DNA of 64,000 nucleotides from the NCBI GenBank assembly GCA_034435455.1, contig DAOTXL010000096.1, forward strand, positions 13,185 to 77,184. Direction: 5' to 3'. The notes beneath the pieces are model-generated. The model searched no databases. It had not been told where the DNA came from and worked only from the letters and a program-made list of their open reading frames with translations. Positions within the stretch are counted from its first letter, which is position 1; every line of letters starts with the position of its first letter. Position numbers and translations under genes: made by a program. Shown here in pieces: positions 1 to 8,353 of the stretch. The DNA is from DAOTXL01 sp034435455 (GTDB lineage: Bacteria > Chloroflexota > Anaerolineae > JAAYZQ01).

Positions 1-1547
1 GCTGCCGGGCCGAGCACGCGCCACAGGCGGCCCTCTTCCTCTACCTTTACCTTGACCTCCACGCCCGGCATCTCTTTGCTCAGATAAACCGGACGCCCGG
101 TGCTCAGGGCCAGGTCGAGGGTATGGCCCAGGGTGGGGTAGTCGGGCGTGATCAGGGGGAACAGGCCCAACAGGTCAGGCCGCCGCTGCTCCACATACTG
201 AAGGTACCACAGGGGCATGATGTGGTTGCGGTCGTTGCTGACCAGCACCGCCCCGGATGGCAGCGGTTCGGCCAGGATCGTTTCCCAGCGGGTGCGGGCA
301 GTGGTGTTGCGGCTCTGGTCCAGATCGGCATAGCGGTCGGCTGCCATCCAGACCGGCAAGACAAACCAGGCCAGCGGGAGCAAAAGTTGTAAATTCGGGG
401 ACTTGCAAATTTGCAAGAACCATCCTACCCCAACCGCCATCCACAAAACGACCATGAGATAAGAAGGAATGAAAAGCACAAATACATCGCCGATGGTATA
501 GACCAGGTTAAAGCCCACCACCGCCACGTAGGCCAGCCCGGTGAGGGCCAGCAGCGCCCACCTGCGCTTGACAAAAAGGCCGATCAGGCCGAGCAGTGCC
601 AGGCCGATGCCAACCCAGCCGACCTCGTCGCGCAAGAATCCGCCGGCCATCGCCAGCCGGGCCCCCAGGTCCACCGACAGGTCCACCGATCCGCCGAACG
701 GCCCACCCAGCACGAAATTCACGAACCCGGCCAGGGTGTTGTCGTACAGGACCAGCTCACGCCCCGCCGTCAGCGGCAGGTGCAGGTAGGGGGTGTAAGG
801 GGCGCGGAGCGGGATGTACAGATAGAGGGCAAGAGGCAGGAAGCAGGAGGCAAGAGGCAGGAGAAACTTGAAACTTGCAACTCGAAACTCGCAACTTGCA
901 ACCTGGAAAGCCAGGAAAGCCGGGACCAGGAGCAGCGTCGTCCGGTGGTGGGCCAGGCTCAGGCCAAAGCCGCAGGCGGCAAACAGCAGGTAGCAACGAT
1001 TCCGTTGCTCGGCCCAAGTCAGGAGCAAATAGAACAGCAGAACCACAAAGAAGACGTGCAGGCTGTAGACTTCGGCGACGATGGCCTGTGACCAGAAGGT
1101 CGGCGTCACGGCCAGGATGGCAGCCGCCAGGGCCGCAACCAACCGGCGGCCGGGGGGAGCAAGGTCAGGCAACGCCTGTCGCAACAGCGCAACGGCCGTG
1201 AGATAGAGCAGCCCCACCGCCAGCGCCGCCCAGAAGGCGGAAAAGAGGTTCATGCGGTAGGCCGCGTCCCCCACCGGCAAGAGGTGGGACCAGGCCCAGC
1301 CCAGCAGCAGGTAGAGCGGATAACCGGTGGCATGGGCCACCCCCAGCAGATAAGCCGCAAACTGGAACTCGCCGCTGTCGCCGGCCAGGACCGTGGGAGC
1401 CAGGGTCTTGACGTACAGAACAGCCGAGGTGCCGCCCAACAGGACCGCTATCCACAGGTCAGGCCCCATACGCCGCCGGACGCCGGCCATGCCGGTCCGA
1501 TCATCCGGTCCAGCGGCCATCCCGCCCCCCTGATCGCTGCTCACCAT
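1..1547 (-). CDS. DUF2723 family membrane protein (3' end cut by window)
   Basis: The minus-strand frame is open from an ATG at 1547 to the window edge, about 515 residues, with no stop. The N-terminal region reads TLAPTVLAGDSGEFQ followed by YLLGVAHATGYPLYLLLG, the hallmark of DUF2723 proteins (TMEM260-like, GT-C glycosyltransferase fold, probably sugar transfer from a lipid carrier at the membrane). Many hydrophobic segments follow, then a soluble-looking C-terminal part. The start overlaps the stop of the upstream GT-C gene by 7 bases (ATGGTGA), which suggests translational coupling; an in-frame ATG at 1520 is an alternative. Around 845-905 a low-complexity repeat is read in frame as VASCEFRVASFKFLLPLASC. 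The family call is firm; the exact reaction is not known. Confidence 0.8.
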   Translation of the reverse strand, partial: MVSSDQGGGMAAGPDDRTGMAGVRRRMGPDLWIAVLLGGTSAVLYVKTLAPTVLAGDSGEFQFAAYLLGVAHATGYPLYLLLGWAWSHLLPVGDAAYRMNLFSAFWAALAVGLLYLTAVALLRQALPDLAPPGRRLVAALAAAILAVTPTFWSQAIVAEVYSLHVFFVVLLFYLLLTWAEQRNRCYLLFAACGFGLSLAHHRTTLLLVPAFLAFQVASCEFRVASFKFLLPLASCFLPLALYLYIPLRAPYTPYLHLPLTAGRELVLYDNTLAGFVNFVLGGPFGGSVDLSVDLGARLAMAGGFLRDEVGWVGIGLALLGLIGLFVKRRWALLALTGLAYVAVVGFNLVYTIGDVFVLFIPSYLMVVLWMAVGVGWFLQICKSPNLQLLLPLAWFVLPVWMAADRYADLDQSRNTTARTRWETILAEPLPSGAVLVSNDRNHIMPLWYLQYVEQRRPDLLGLFPLITPDYPTLGHTLDLALSTGRPVYLSKEMPGVEVKVKVEEEGRLWRVLGPA

Positions 1548-4315
1548 CCCCGCTCGTTTCGCTCCCAAACCATCGTGTCCAGGGCAATGCCCAGGGTGCG
1601 CCGATCTGGGGCAACGCGCAGCCAGCCGTTGCCCGGACCGGCCGCCTCCAGGGCGCTGCCCGGTGCGGCCCCTTTGACCCCGACGATGGCATGGGACCAG
1701 CTGTTGCTTCCCCTGGGGTCGGCCTGGCCGCCGATGGAGCGTAGCGCATCCACGGCGGCATCGGTCAGGTGGGCTGCGCCATCGCCCTGCATGGCAACAA
1801 CCACGATCTGACCGCCGGGTACACCGGCCAGAAAGTCGGCCAGGGCTGCCGCCTCCGAATCGCTGCCGGTCGGGGTCGTGTCGAACCCTTGCCGGTCAAG
1901 CAGCCGCCCGCTGCGGGGATGGATCACGGCCACATTGTAGCCGGGGCGGTGGACTGCGCCATCCTGGTTTTCCCCCAGGCTGATGTAGGCGAAATCGGCA
2001 GGGCCGCCGCTGTGGACTTCGATGGCTGTGGGAGCCTGAACGCCTGTCCCGCCGATCGCCCCGTTGCCGGGCAGCACGTCGGCGGGGGCGGCCAGGTGGT
2101 CGAACTCGAAACGCACATCGTTCAGCCCCTGGTGCAGAAATCGGGCGGGCACCCGCCAGGCGCAGGTGTTCCAGCCGGGCGAGACCGGGATCCGCTCCAG
2201 CCGGTGGCCGTTGACCCGCAAAGTGACCGTCTGCTGCACGGCCCCTGGATAGTCAAAGGGCAACAGCCGCACTTCCAGCCGATAGTCCGCCCCATCGTCG
2301 GCCGGTACAAAGAGCCGGGCCCCCTGAGCCACAGCCCAGTGGGCCGTCGCTCCCTGGATCTCCTCCGCCTCGGCCCACCCTTCGCCCAGGACACTGAGGG
2401 CAATCGGCTGCGACGATCCGAAATCCACCGGGAGGCTGGGCGGGGCAGGCGGCCGGTTCACCCGGTAGAGGAGCCAGCCATCCCGGTCATAGACCTTTTC
2501 CACGGGCAGCACCTCTTCCACATAGGCCACAGCCGCAGCACGGGTGTCGGTGTAGGGGGGACGGCCCGGAACCGCCGGCGCGACGACGACGTAACGGATG
2601 CCATAAAACCACACAAATTCGTCGGCGCGGGCCCGGTCGGCGGCCCGGCGGTCGGCATCCACCTGGCCGTAGGTCTGCAGGGTGATGAGGGAATCGAGGA
2701 TCGGCTGCCGCCGAAAGTAGTCGAACCGGTCGGGCGGGTTGCGCGAGATATTGCCCGACAGCAGCCGTTTGTGGTGGTAGCTCTGGTAATATTGCGTCCG
2801 GGTGTCCTCCGCCCCCATCATGCCAAAGCTGTTGCGCCAGCCCAGCGGCAGTTGCAGGATGGCCCAATCGCCCGGCTCGGCGGCCACCTGCTCGTAGACA
2901 GGGGGGATGCGGGCATCGGTCAGCGGCAGCGGCACGGACCAGTGCTCAAACAGCAGCAGAGCCGCCAGGAGCAGAGAGCAAGGGACAGGTAACCACCTTG
3001 CGGCTTGCGATTTGCGACCGGCTGCTTTGCGGAGCAGCCAGTAAGCGCCAAACCCGGCCAGCACCGCCAGACAGAGCATCAAAACTACACTGAAACGGTT
3101 GGGAACCCGGTTGGCCTTGACCACCGGGATATAGTGGAGCAGGATGAACGGCAGCGGGACGTTGACCTGTAGCCCGTCCAGATCGAAGGTCGAACGGCCG
3201 TTGACCTGCAACAGCGGCCCCAGGCTAAAGAGGGTGAATACCACCAACCCGGTGGTCCAGGCTGCCAGGCGGCGCCGGTAGGCCACCGCACCGCCGACGG
3301 CCAGGGCCAGCCCCGCCCAGCCGAGGAACACCGTGTTCACATCGCGGAAGCGGGCCGTGCCTTCGCGGGTTTGGCGCAGCGCGTCTACCCAGCTCCCACC
3401 CAGAGGATGCAGGGCGGTGGGTGTGACCAGGCCCAGCAGGTCGACCGAGAGCTTTTCGGCATCGCCCCAACCGGCCAGCTCATAACCGCCGAACATCTCG
3501 CGCAGGATGGGCACCAACACCGGTGCGTAGAGGATGGCCGCCACCAGCCCCATCACCCCCAGACGTCGCAGGAGGGCAGCCATCCCGCCGGCTATTTCCG
3601 GCCGCTCCTCCTTGCTCACTGCAAAGGCCAGGATGATCAGGGTCAAAATCGCCAAAAAGACGCCCAGGATCATCTCACCCAGCATGGCCAGCACCAAAAA
3701 GAGACCGGCCAGAAGCGCGTAACGCCGGCGTGGTTCGCGGATGGTCTTGACCAGAAACAGGGCGTAGAACGGGATCCACTCGGTGCTCCACATATCATAG
3801 TGGCCGATGGCGGCATAGACCAGCCGGTAAGAGCCAAAGGCATAGACCAGACCGGCAAGAAAGGCTGCCCAATGTCTAACATCTAATGACGGATATTGGG
3901 TATTGGATATTGGGCATTGGATATGGCGTAACAGGTAATGAGCCAGAAGGAAGGTGCCGTATCCGCTCAGAACTGTGGCAAAGAGGAAGGTCAGGTTGCT
4001 GATGGCCGGCAAGGGAAGGAAGGGCTGTAACGGGATGGAGAGGATGGAATTGAACAGGTTGTAAGTATAGAGCACCAGGCTGATGCCCGGCGGATAGAAG
4101 GTATGGGTCGAGTAGAGGGGGTTTTGCCCCAGGTTGAGGAGAGAATAGCGGAACCACCAGCTATTCCACAGGAAGGTGTACTCATCGAAGGCCCAGGTGT
4201 AGCTGCCCGGCACGTGGGTACCCAGGTGGCGGACCAGCGGCCAGGTGAGCACAACGGCCAGGAGGGCATACAGGGCCACGACGAGCAGGTGGGTGTGTCG
4301 TCGTAATCGGTTCAT
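1541..4315 (-). CDS. GT-C-like polytopic membrane protein with C-terminal ILEI/FAM3C-like domain
   Basis: 924 residues. The first ~490 are polytopic; the first extracytoplasmic loop carries WAFDEYTFLWNSWWFRYSL, resembling the GT-C glycosyltransferase/oligosaccharyl-transferase-like proteins common in Chloroflexota. A central soluble region follows. Residues ~755-895 look like an interleukin-like EMT inducer (ILEI/FAM3C) domain, with motifs PTAIEVHSGG, GYNVAVIHPRSG, DSEAAALADFLAGVPGG and SHAIVGVKGAAPGSALE; in secreted animal proteins this fold is a probable carbohydrate-binding module. I chose ATG 4315 because it overlaps the upstream methyltransferase stop as ATGA; a longer frame to 4462 reads the methyltransferase region out of frame. 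Near residue ~130 it contains an in-frame copy of a dispersed repeat (CPISNTQYP). Probable role: transfer of a sugar or glycan onto envelope substrates. Confidence 0.7.
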   Translation of the reverse strand: MNRLRRHTHLLVVALYALLAVVLTWPLVRHLGTHVPGSYTWAFDEYTFLWNSWWFRYSLLNLGQNPLYSTHTFYPPGISLVLYTYNLFNSILSIPLQPFLPLPAISNLTFLFATVLSGYGTFLLAHYLLRHIQCPISNTQYPSLDVRHWAAFLAGLVYAFGSYRLVYAAIGHYDMWSTEWIPFYALFLVKTIREPRRRYALLAGLFLVLAMLGEMILGVFLAILTLIILAFAVSKEERPEIAGGMAALLRRLGVMGLVAAILYAPVLVPILREMFGGYELAGWGDAEKLSVDLLGLVTPTALHPLGGSWVDALRQTREGTARFRDVNTVFLGWAGLALAVGGAVAYRRRLAAWTTGLVVFTLFSLGPLLQVNGRSTFDLDGLQVNVPLPFILLHYIPVVKANRVPNRFSVVLMLCLAVLAGFGAYWLLRKAAGRKSQAARWLPVPCSLLLAALLLFEHWSVPLPLTDARIPPVYEQVAAEPGDWAILQLPLGWRNSFGMMGAEDTRTQYYQSYHHKRLLSGNISRNPPDRFDYFRRQPILDSLITLQTYGQVDADRRAADRARADEFVWFYGIRYVVVAPAVPGRPPYTDTRAAAVAYVEEVLPVEKVYDRDGWLLYRVNRPPAPPSLPVDFGSSQPIALSVLGEGWAEAEEIQGATAHWAVAQGARLFVPADDGADYRLEVRLLPFDYPGAVQQTVTLRVNGHRLERIPVSPGWNTCAWRVPARFLHQGLNDVRFEFDHLAAPADVLPGNGAIGGTGVQAPTAIEVHSGGPADFAYISLGENQDGAVHRPGYNVAVIHPRSGRLLDRQGFDTTPTGSDSEAAALADFLAGVPGGQIVVVAMQGDGAAHLTDAAVDALRSIGGQADPRGSNSWSHAIVGVKGAAPGSALEAAGPGNGWLRVAPDRRTLGIALDTMVWERNERGW

Positions 4316-5160
4316 GGCCGCTTGATGCCCACCAGGTAGCGGTGATGCGCCCAGATCGCCTTTAGCCGCCACGGGATCGGCGCCCGGTCGAGCCAGGCAT
4401 AGCGCATCACCCGCGCATAGAGGTCCGGTTGCTGGCCCCGGTAGTAGGCCATCGTGCTCCACTGCCAGGCCTCACCGCTGAAGGGGTCTGTCAGCTTTTT
4501 TGAGCGGAGGCCCAGCCGTTTCAGCACCTCCGCGGCGGGCATCACGGTATCGGGCCAGGGGGGCACATCCAACACACCCTGGCCGGCGATGCACAACCCG
4601 GCTCCCTCCAGCACGCGGCGCACCCGGCCGATGTCGGCCCAGCGTTCGTCTACATACTTGACAAAATCGCGCTCCAGCAGGTATTTGCGCAAGAGATAGC
4701 CTGCCTGGGCACGGTTGGGCATGGCGACGAACACTACCCGCCGTGACACGCGGACCAGTTCTCGCAGCAAAGCCGCCGGATCCGACAGATACCACAGCGC
4801 CGCCCAATTCCAGGCCAGGTCAAAGGCATCGTCGGGGAAGGGCAGTTGCCCCCAATCGGCGTGGTGGACGAACCGGGCGGGCAGGTCCAGCTCGCCCCAG
4901 ATGCGCTCCACGGCCGCCAGCCGCCCGGCGTGGTCATCCACCAGGGTGACACTGCACCCGGCCTGGGCCAGGGCCACACTGTTGATGCCCGATACGCCGG
5001 CCATGCCAAAGAGCGGCGCCTCGAGCACCGTCTGGATGCCATGCCTGCTTTTGAGGGCCAGCAAAAAGTCGTTGAGCACAAACCGCTCGTAGACCAGGCC
5101 CAGGCCCTCGTTATAGTCGGTCAGGTAGCGCTGCCAGGTTTGTTTTTCAGTGGATTCCAT
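4312..5160 (-). CDS. class I SAM-dependent methyltransferase
   Basis: 282 residues. The Rossmann methyltransferase core is visible: VLEAPLFGMAGVSGINSVALAQAG (motif I position, not the usual GxGxG), VTLVDDH (acidic end of beta2), HADWGQLPFPDDAFDLAWNWAALWYLSD (motifs II/III), then a helical C-terminal half. The substrate cannot be read. It is the first gene of the minus-strand operon with the two GT-C-type proteins, so methylation of a sugar, lipid-linked intermediate or polymer is a reasonable inference. A near-consensus promoter lies about 170 bases upstream (5329-5358). Confidence 0.7.
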   Translation of the reverse strand: MESTEKQTWQRYLTDYNEGLGLVYERFVLNDFLLALKSRHGIQTVLEAPLFGMAGVSGINSVALAQAGCSVTLVDDHAGRLAAVERIWGELDLPARFVHHADWGQLPFPDDAFDLAWNWAALWYLSDPAALLRELVRVSRRVVFVAMPNRAQAGYLLRKYLLERDFVKYVDERWADIGRVRRVLEGAGLCIAGQGVLDVPPWPDTVMPAAEVLKRLGLRSKKLTDPFSGEAWQWSTMAYYRGQQPDLYARVMRYAWLDRAPIPWRLKAIWAHHRYLVGIKRP

Positions 5161-5328
5161 ACGTTATCAGCGATTTATGATCTAGTCCGGCATCTCGGCT
5201 GCAGCATATCCTCCCGATTTTACGAGCCGGGCTTGACACTCGCTATCCCGGCCTACGCAGCCGATGCCTGCAAGGTCTCCGGTGTGAAAATCTGGTCCGG
5301 TCGAGTGGATGGCATGGCATCCTTGAAC

Positions 5329-5358
5329 ATTATACCATTTTTCTGCCACCGATGCCAA
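5329..5358 (-). promoter_or_regulatory. sigma70-type promoter for the methyltransferase/GT-C operon
   Basis: On the minus strand TTGGCA and TATAAT are separated by 18 bases. It points toward the methyltransferase gene starting at 5160 and lies back to back with the plus-strand mtaB promoter. Confidence 0.6.
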
Positions 5359-5371
5359 TTCCCCCAAAACC

Positions 5372-5400
5372 TTTACAGCCGCCGGCCCCTGTGGTACAAT
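5372..5400 (+). promoter_or_regulatory. sigma70-type promoter for mtaB
   Basis: TTTACA, 17-base spacer, TACAAT; predicted transcript start near 5407, about 20 bases before the GTG start of mtaB. Confidence 0.6.
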
Positions 5401-5427
5401 GTGGGGTGAGGAATAGGGATTGTAACC

Positions 5428-6687
5428 GTGCGCATCTATGTCGGCAGCCTGGGCTGCAAGCTGAATCAGAGCGAGATGGACGATCTGGCTGCCCGCCTGG
5501 CCGAGGGCGGCCACCAGGTCGTCGCCACGCCGGCCGATGCGGAGCTATGTGTGCTCAACACCTGCGCCGTGACCCATGTCGCTGCCCAGAAATCGCGCCA
5601 GGCGCTGCGCCGCCTGCACCGCGAAAATCCCACCGCCCGCCTGGTCGCTACCGGATGCTACGCCGAACTGACCCCGGCCGAAGTGCGGGACCTGCCCGGC
5701 GTGGAACTCGTCGTCGGCAACCGGGATAAGGAGCGGCTGGCTGCTCTTCTGGGCGCTGCTGCCCCCCCTCGAGAACCGCCGGTCGAAAAGCCCAGACTGC
5801 GCACCCGCGCTTTTGTCAAGATCCAGGATGGCTGCGACAACGCCTGTACCTACTGCGTCATCCGCCTGGCGCGGGGGCCGCAGCGCAGCCGCCCGCCGGA
5901 GGAGGTGGTCGCCGACGTGCAGGCGCACCTGGAGGCCGGGCACCGGGAGATCGTGCTGACCGGCGTGCACCTTGGCGCCTATGGGCATGACCAGGAGGGG
6001 GACCTGGGCACCGACCTGTGGGGGCTGGTGGTCCGCCTCCTGGCTGAGACCGCCGTGCCCCGCCTGCGCCTCTCCTCCATCGAACCGTGGGACCTGCCGG
6101 CGCGGGCCCTCCGGCTGTGGGACAACCCTCGCCTGTGCCGGCACCTCCACCTGCCCTTGCAGAGCGGCTGTGATGCCACCCTGCGGCGCATGAACCGCCG
6201 CTACACCGCCGCCGACTTTGCTGCCCTGGTTGCCGCTGCCCGGACGGCCATCCCCGACCTGGCCCTGACCAGCGATGTGATTGTCGGCTTTCCCGGCGAG
6301 ACCGACGCCGAGTTTACCGAGAGCCTGACCTTCGTGCAGGCAATGGGCTTTGCCCGGTTGCACGTCTTCCCCTACTCGCCCCGACCCGGCACCCCGGCAG
6401 CCCGGATGCCGTGCCAGATATCGCCGCCCCGCAAGGAGGAACGGGCACGGGCGATGCGCGATGTCGCTGCCGCCGCCGGCCGGGCCTTCCGCCGGCAGTG
6501 GGTGGGGCGGACGATGGAGGTGTTGTGGGAATCCTCCCGGCCGGGGGAGAGAGGCCCCGTCTGGAGCGGGTTGACCGACAACTATGTGCGCGTCTATACC
6601 GCCAGCCCTGTGGGCCTGTCGGGCACCCTCACCCCCACCCGCCTGGTGGCCCTGGCCGGCGATGGCCTGTGGGGGGAGGTCGAATAA
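5428..6687 (+). CDS. mtaB: tRNA t6A37 C2-methylthiotransferase MtaB
   Basis: 419 residues, normal length. It has the three-domain methylthiotransferase layout: an N-terminal UPF0004 domain with cluster cysteines in GSLGCKLNQ, VLNTCAVT and VATGCYAE; a radical-SAM domain with the CxxxCxxC motif CDNACTYC and downstream VLTGVHLGAYG; and a C-terminal TRAM-like segment. GCKLNQ favours MtaB over MiaB and RimO. The enzyme converts t6A37 to ms2t6A in tRNAs reading ANN codons, using two 4Fe-4S clusters and SAM. The start is GTG at 5428, the first start after the promoter, giving the canonical MRIYVGSLGCKLN beginning. A terminator hairpin just after the stop is oriented for the convergent gene but may act both ways. 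Confidence 0.92.
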   Translation: MRIYVGSLGCKLNQSEMDDLAARLAEGGHQVVATPADAELCVLNTCAVTHVAAQKSRQALRRLHRENPTARLVATGCYAELTPAEVRDLPGVELVVGNRDKERLAALLGAAAPPREPPVEKPRLRTRAFVKIQDGCDNACTYCVIRLARGPQRSRPPEEVVADVQAHLEAGHREIVLTGVHLGAYGHDQEGDLGTDLWGLVVRLLAETAVPRLRLSSIEPWDLPARALRLWDNPRLCRHLHLPLQSGCDATLRRMNRRYTAADFAALVAAARTAIPDLALTSDVIVGFPGETDAEFTESLTFVQAMGFARLHVFPYSPRPGTPAARMPCQISPPRKEERARAMRDVAAAAGRAFRRQWVGRTMEVLWESSRPGERGPVWSGLTDNYVRVYTASPVGLSGTLTPTRLVALAGDGLWGEVE

Positions 6688-6716
6688 AAAAAGGGGATGG
6701 GCCACAACCCATCCCC
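6685..6716 (-). terminator. intrinsic terminator of the SWIM protein gene
   Basis: Inverted repeat GGGGATGGG / CCCATCCCC with a 6-base loop, followed on the minus strand by seven T residues. It lies between the converging ends of mtaB and the SWIM gene. Confidence 0.75.
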
Positions 6717-6732
6717 TGCCTTGGAGTGGGGA

Positions 6733-7002
6733 CTAGGCCAGGGCGGGGGCCGGTTCACCGGCCGTCACCATCTCCTGGGGCAGCATGGCCCCCAACAGGC
6801 GCTCCATCGCCATCGTATGGCTGCATACCCCTCGCGTGCCAAAAAAGTTGCAGGTACAGTGCCACATCCCCTGTTCATAAGTAACCGTGTGAAACCCATT
6901 GGTGCCTTTGAACCGGGCCCGGAACTGCTCAAAGCGGACCCGCTCCGGCTCCTCAGCGTAGCGTTTGGCCTTCTGAATCTTGCCGATCATCCCAGAATCC
7001 AT
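6733..7002 (-). CDS. small SWIM zinc-finger protein
   Basis: 89 residues. The core WHCTCNFFGTRGVCSHTMA matches the SWIM zinc-finger pattern CxCx(n)CxH, seen in proteins that bind DNA or act in Rad51-paralogue and transposase contexts. A basic helical N-terminus precedes it and a short acidic/Ala tail follows. An AAGGAGG site abuts an ATG at 7008, so the ATG two codons later (7002), with a 6-base spacing, is the more likely start. No partner gene identifies its job; regulatory or DNA-associated function is inference only. Confidence 0.7.
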   Translation of the reverse strand: MDSGMIGKIQKAKRYAEEPERVRFEQFRARFKGTNGFHTVTYEQGMWHCTCNFFGTRGVCSHTMAMERLLGAMLPQEMVTAGEPAPALA

Positions 7003-7040
7003 CACCATCCTCCTTCAAGTTGTCTATACCCCCTTTGGCA

Positions 7041-7081
7041 GAAAATAAACAGACGCCAGGGCATACCATGTCCCTGGCGTC
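7041..7081 (-). terminator. probable terminator hairpin between YIP1 and SWIM genes
   Basis: Perfect 10-base arms GACGCCAGGG / CCCTGGCGTC with a 10-base loop; on the minus strand it is followed by the T-rich run GTTTATTTTC. It would stop transcription coming from the YIP1 gene. Confidence 0.5.
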
Positions 7082-7238
7082 CGGGACCAGACCGATTTGG
7101 ATGACAGATGCTGCCGGGTTGGGCAACCTATTACTCCTCCAGCCTGCTGAGAATAGTATACCCCTTTTGGCCCGATTTGTCAACCCCCTTTTTTCAACGG
7201 CTGGCCGACGTTTCCCCGCCGCCGGGCCATAACAACAG

Positions 7239-7287
7239 GTGCCGGGCACTCCGGACCCACCAGAGGGTCAGGGGCTGCCCGGCACCG
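7239..7287. repeat. GTGCCGGGCA inverted repeat downstream of the YIP1 gene
   Basis: The sequence opens with GGTGCCGGGCA and closes with TGCCCGGCACC, enclosing a smaller hairpin. Related GTGCC(A/G)GGCA motifs recur at about 22087-22113, 46759-46789 and 62287-62298. Confidence 0.5.
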
Positions 7288-7308
7288 GGTAGGATGGAGC
7301 TTGCCGAA

Positions 7309-7866
7309 TCAGCTACCGGCTCCCTGGAGCAGGGCTGTGCCGCCGCCAACCAACAGCCCCAAGGCAAAGGTGATGACAAAGGCGATAACCCAACTGATCA
7401 GGACGGTGATCACCGCTTTGGTGGTGTCGAACTCCATCGCCTCGCGGATGGCGATCACGCCGGCGATCAGGGCCCAAATGGCGCCGGCCAGGGCTGCGAT
7501 CCACCCCAGACAGGGGATAATGCCCAGGATGCCCAGCAATCTGGGGGCAGAGGCGTAGCCCAGCACGCGCATCATCTCCGGGATATCGGTCCGGCCCTGG
7601 AATAACAGGGTGCCGACGAAATAGGTCAGGATCGCCCAGCCGATCCAGCCGATGAGGATGCCGACGATCCAGGAGACGAAAAAGTTAGCGACAGCGCTGC
7701 CAAAGCTGGCTTTGGCAAACAGCAAGCCGATAGCACCGCCCAACGCCGACAGCAGGGTGACCAGGATGACGATGATCGCCGCCTGGCTCATCGCCCCCTG
7801 ATCCTCGGCTACCTCGCGGAAAACCGCTGCGTCCAGCCGAAACACACGTACTACTCGATCCAGCAT
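7309..7866 (-). CDS. YIP1 family membrane protein
   Basis: 185 residues. It begins MLDRVVRVFRLDAAVFREVAED, typical of bacterial YIP1-family proteins, and then has about five hydrophobic segments (roughly residues 28-50, 62-88, 110-135, 138-158, 162-180) with little polar sequence. The molecular role of the bacterial family is not established; the domain is named after yeast Yip1, a membrane-trafficking protein. Monocistronic: it is preceded by a 487-base gap and followed by a terminator. AAGGAG lies 8 bases before the ATG. Confidence 0.75.
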   Translation of the reverse strand: MLDRVVRVFRLDAAVFREVAEDQGAMSQAAIIVILVTLLSALGGAIGLLFAKASFGSAVANFFVSWIVGILIGWIGWAILTYFVGTLLFQGRTDIPEMMRVLGYASAPRLLGILGIIPCLGWIAALAGAIWALIAGVIAIREAMEFDTTKAVITVLISWVIAFVITFALGLLVGGGTALLQGAGS

Positions 7867-8353
7867 GGTCTTTCTCCTTTCTTTGATCGGCTTCAGGAAC
7901 CCTTGTCCTCAGAAGCTATCCGAAAACAAACGGGGGACGGCCTGGCCAGGCTATCCGGGCAGGGTGGCCAGCCTGCCCTACGGGTTGTTGGATCCGCTCT
8001 GGCCAACAGATGCTATCCGGGTACCACCTCCTTTCCCCTATTTCGGAGATCTGTTTCTCGCCGGGGAGCAGCCCTCGGTGAGAACCCGCCTGCGAGACAG
8101 GCGTCGGACAGCCTTTCCAGGCTGTCCGGGCAGGTTGGAAGGCCTGCCCTACATTTTCCCCCTCCACGCCCTGGCACCCCGGTCCCCGGATTGCAACAAG
8201 AGGGCTGCAAACGGGGCAGGGCACGAATAAGGTCGAAAATGGCCCCCGTCTCAGGATGTCGGTCTCCGGCAACGCGTGCCGACCCCGGCCGCCAACTTTT
8301 ATTTTACCACACATCGGGCGAGGCTGCAAACCGACCCTCAACCTCCAAACCGG
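7867..8353. repeat. 487-base gene-free stretch holding two double-hairpin repeats
   Basis: No coding sequence is seen. Two copies of the dispersed double-hairpin repeat lie at about 7934-7983 and 8099-8151: a GGGCAGG...CCTGCCC hairpin next to a GGACAGCCT...AGGCTGTCC hairpin, both in the same orientation. The flanks also contain shorter imperfect inverted repeats. Promoter elements for the YIP1 gene probably lie here but I did not find a convincing pair. Confidence 0.6.

Noticed and set aside
1769..2992. A 407-codon plus-strand open frame
   Set aside because: It lies antisense to the GT-C/ILEI gene, whose sequence has clear domain homology; GC-rich antisense frames of this size are expected.
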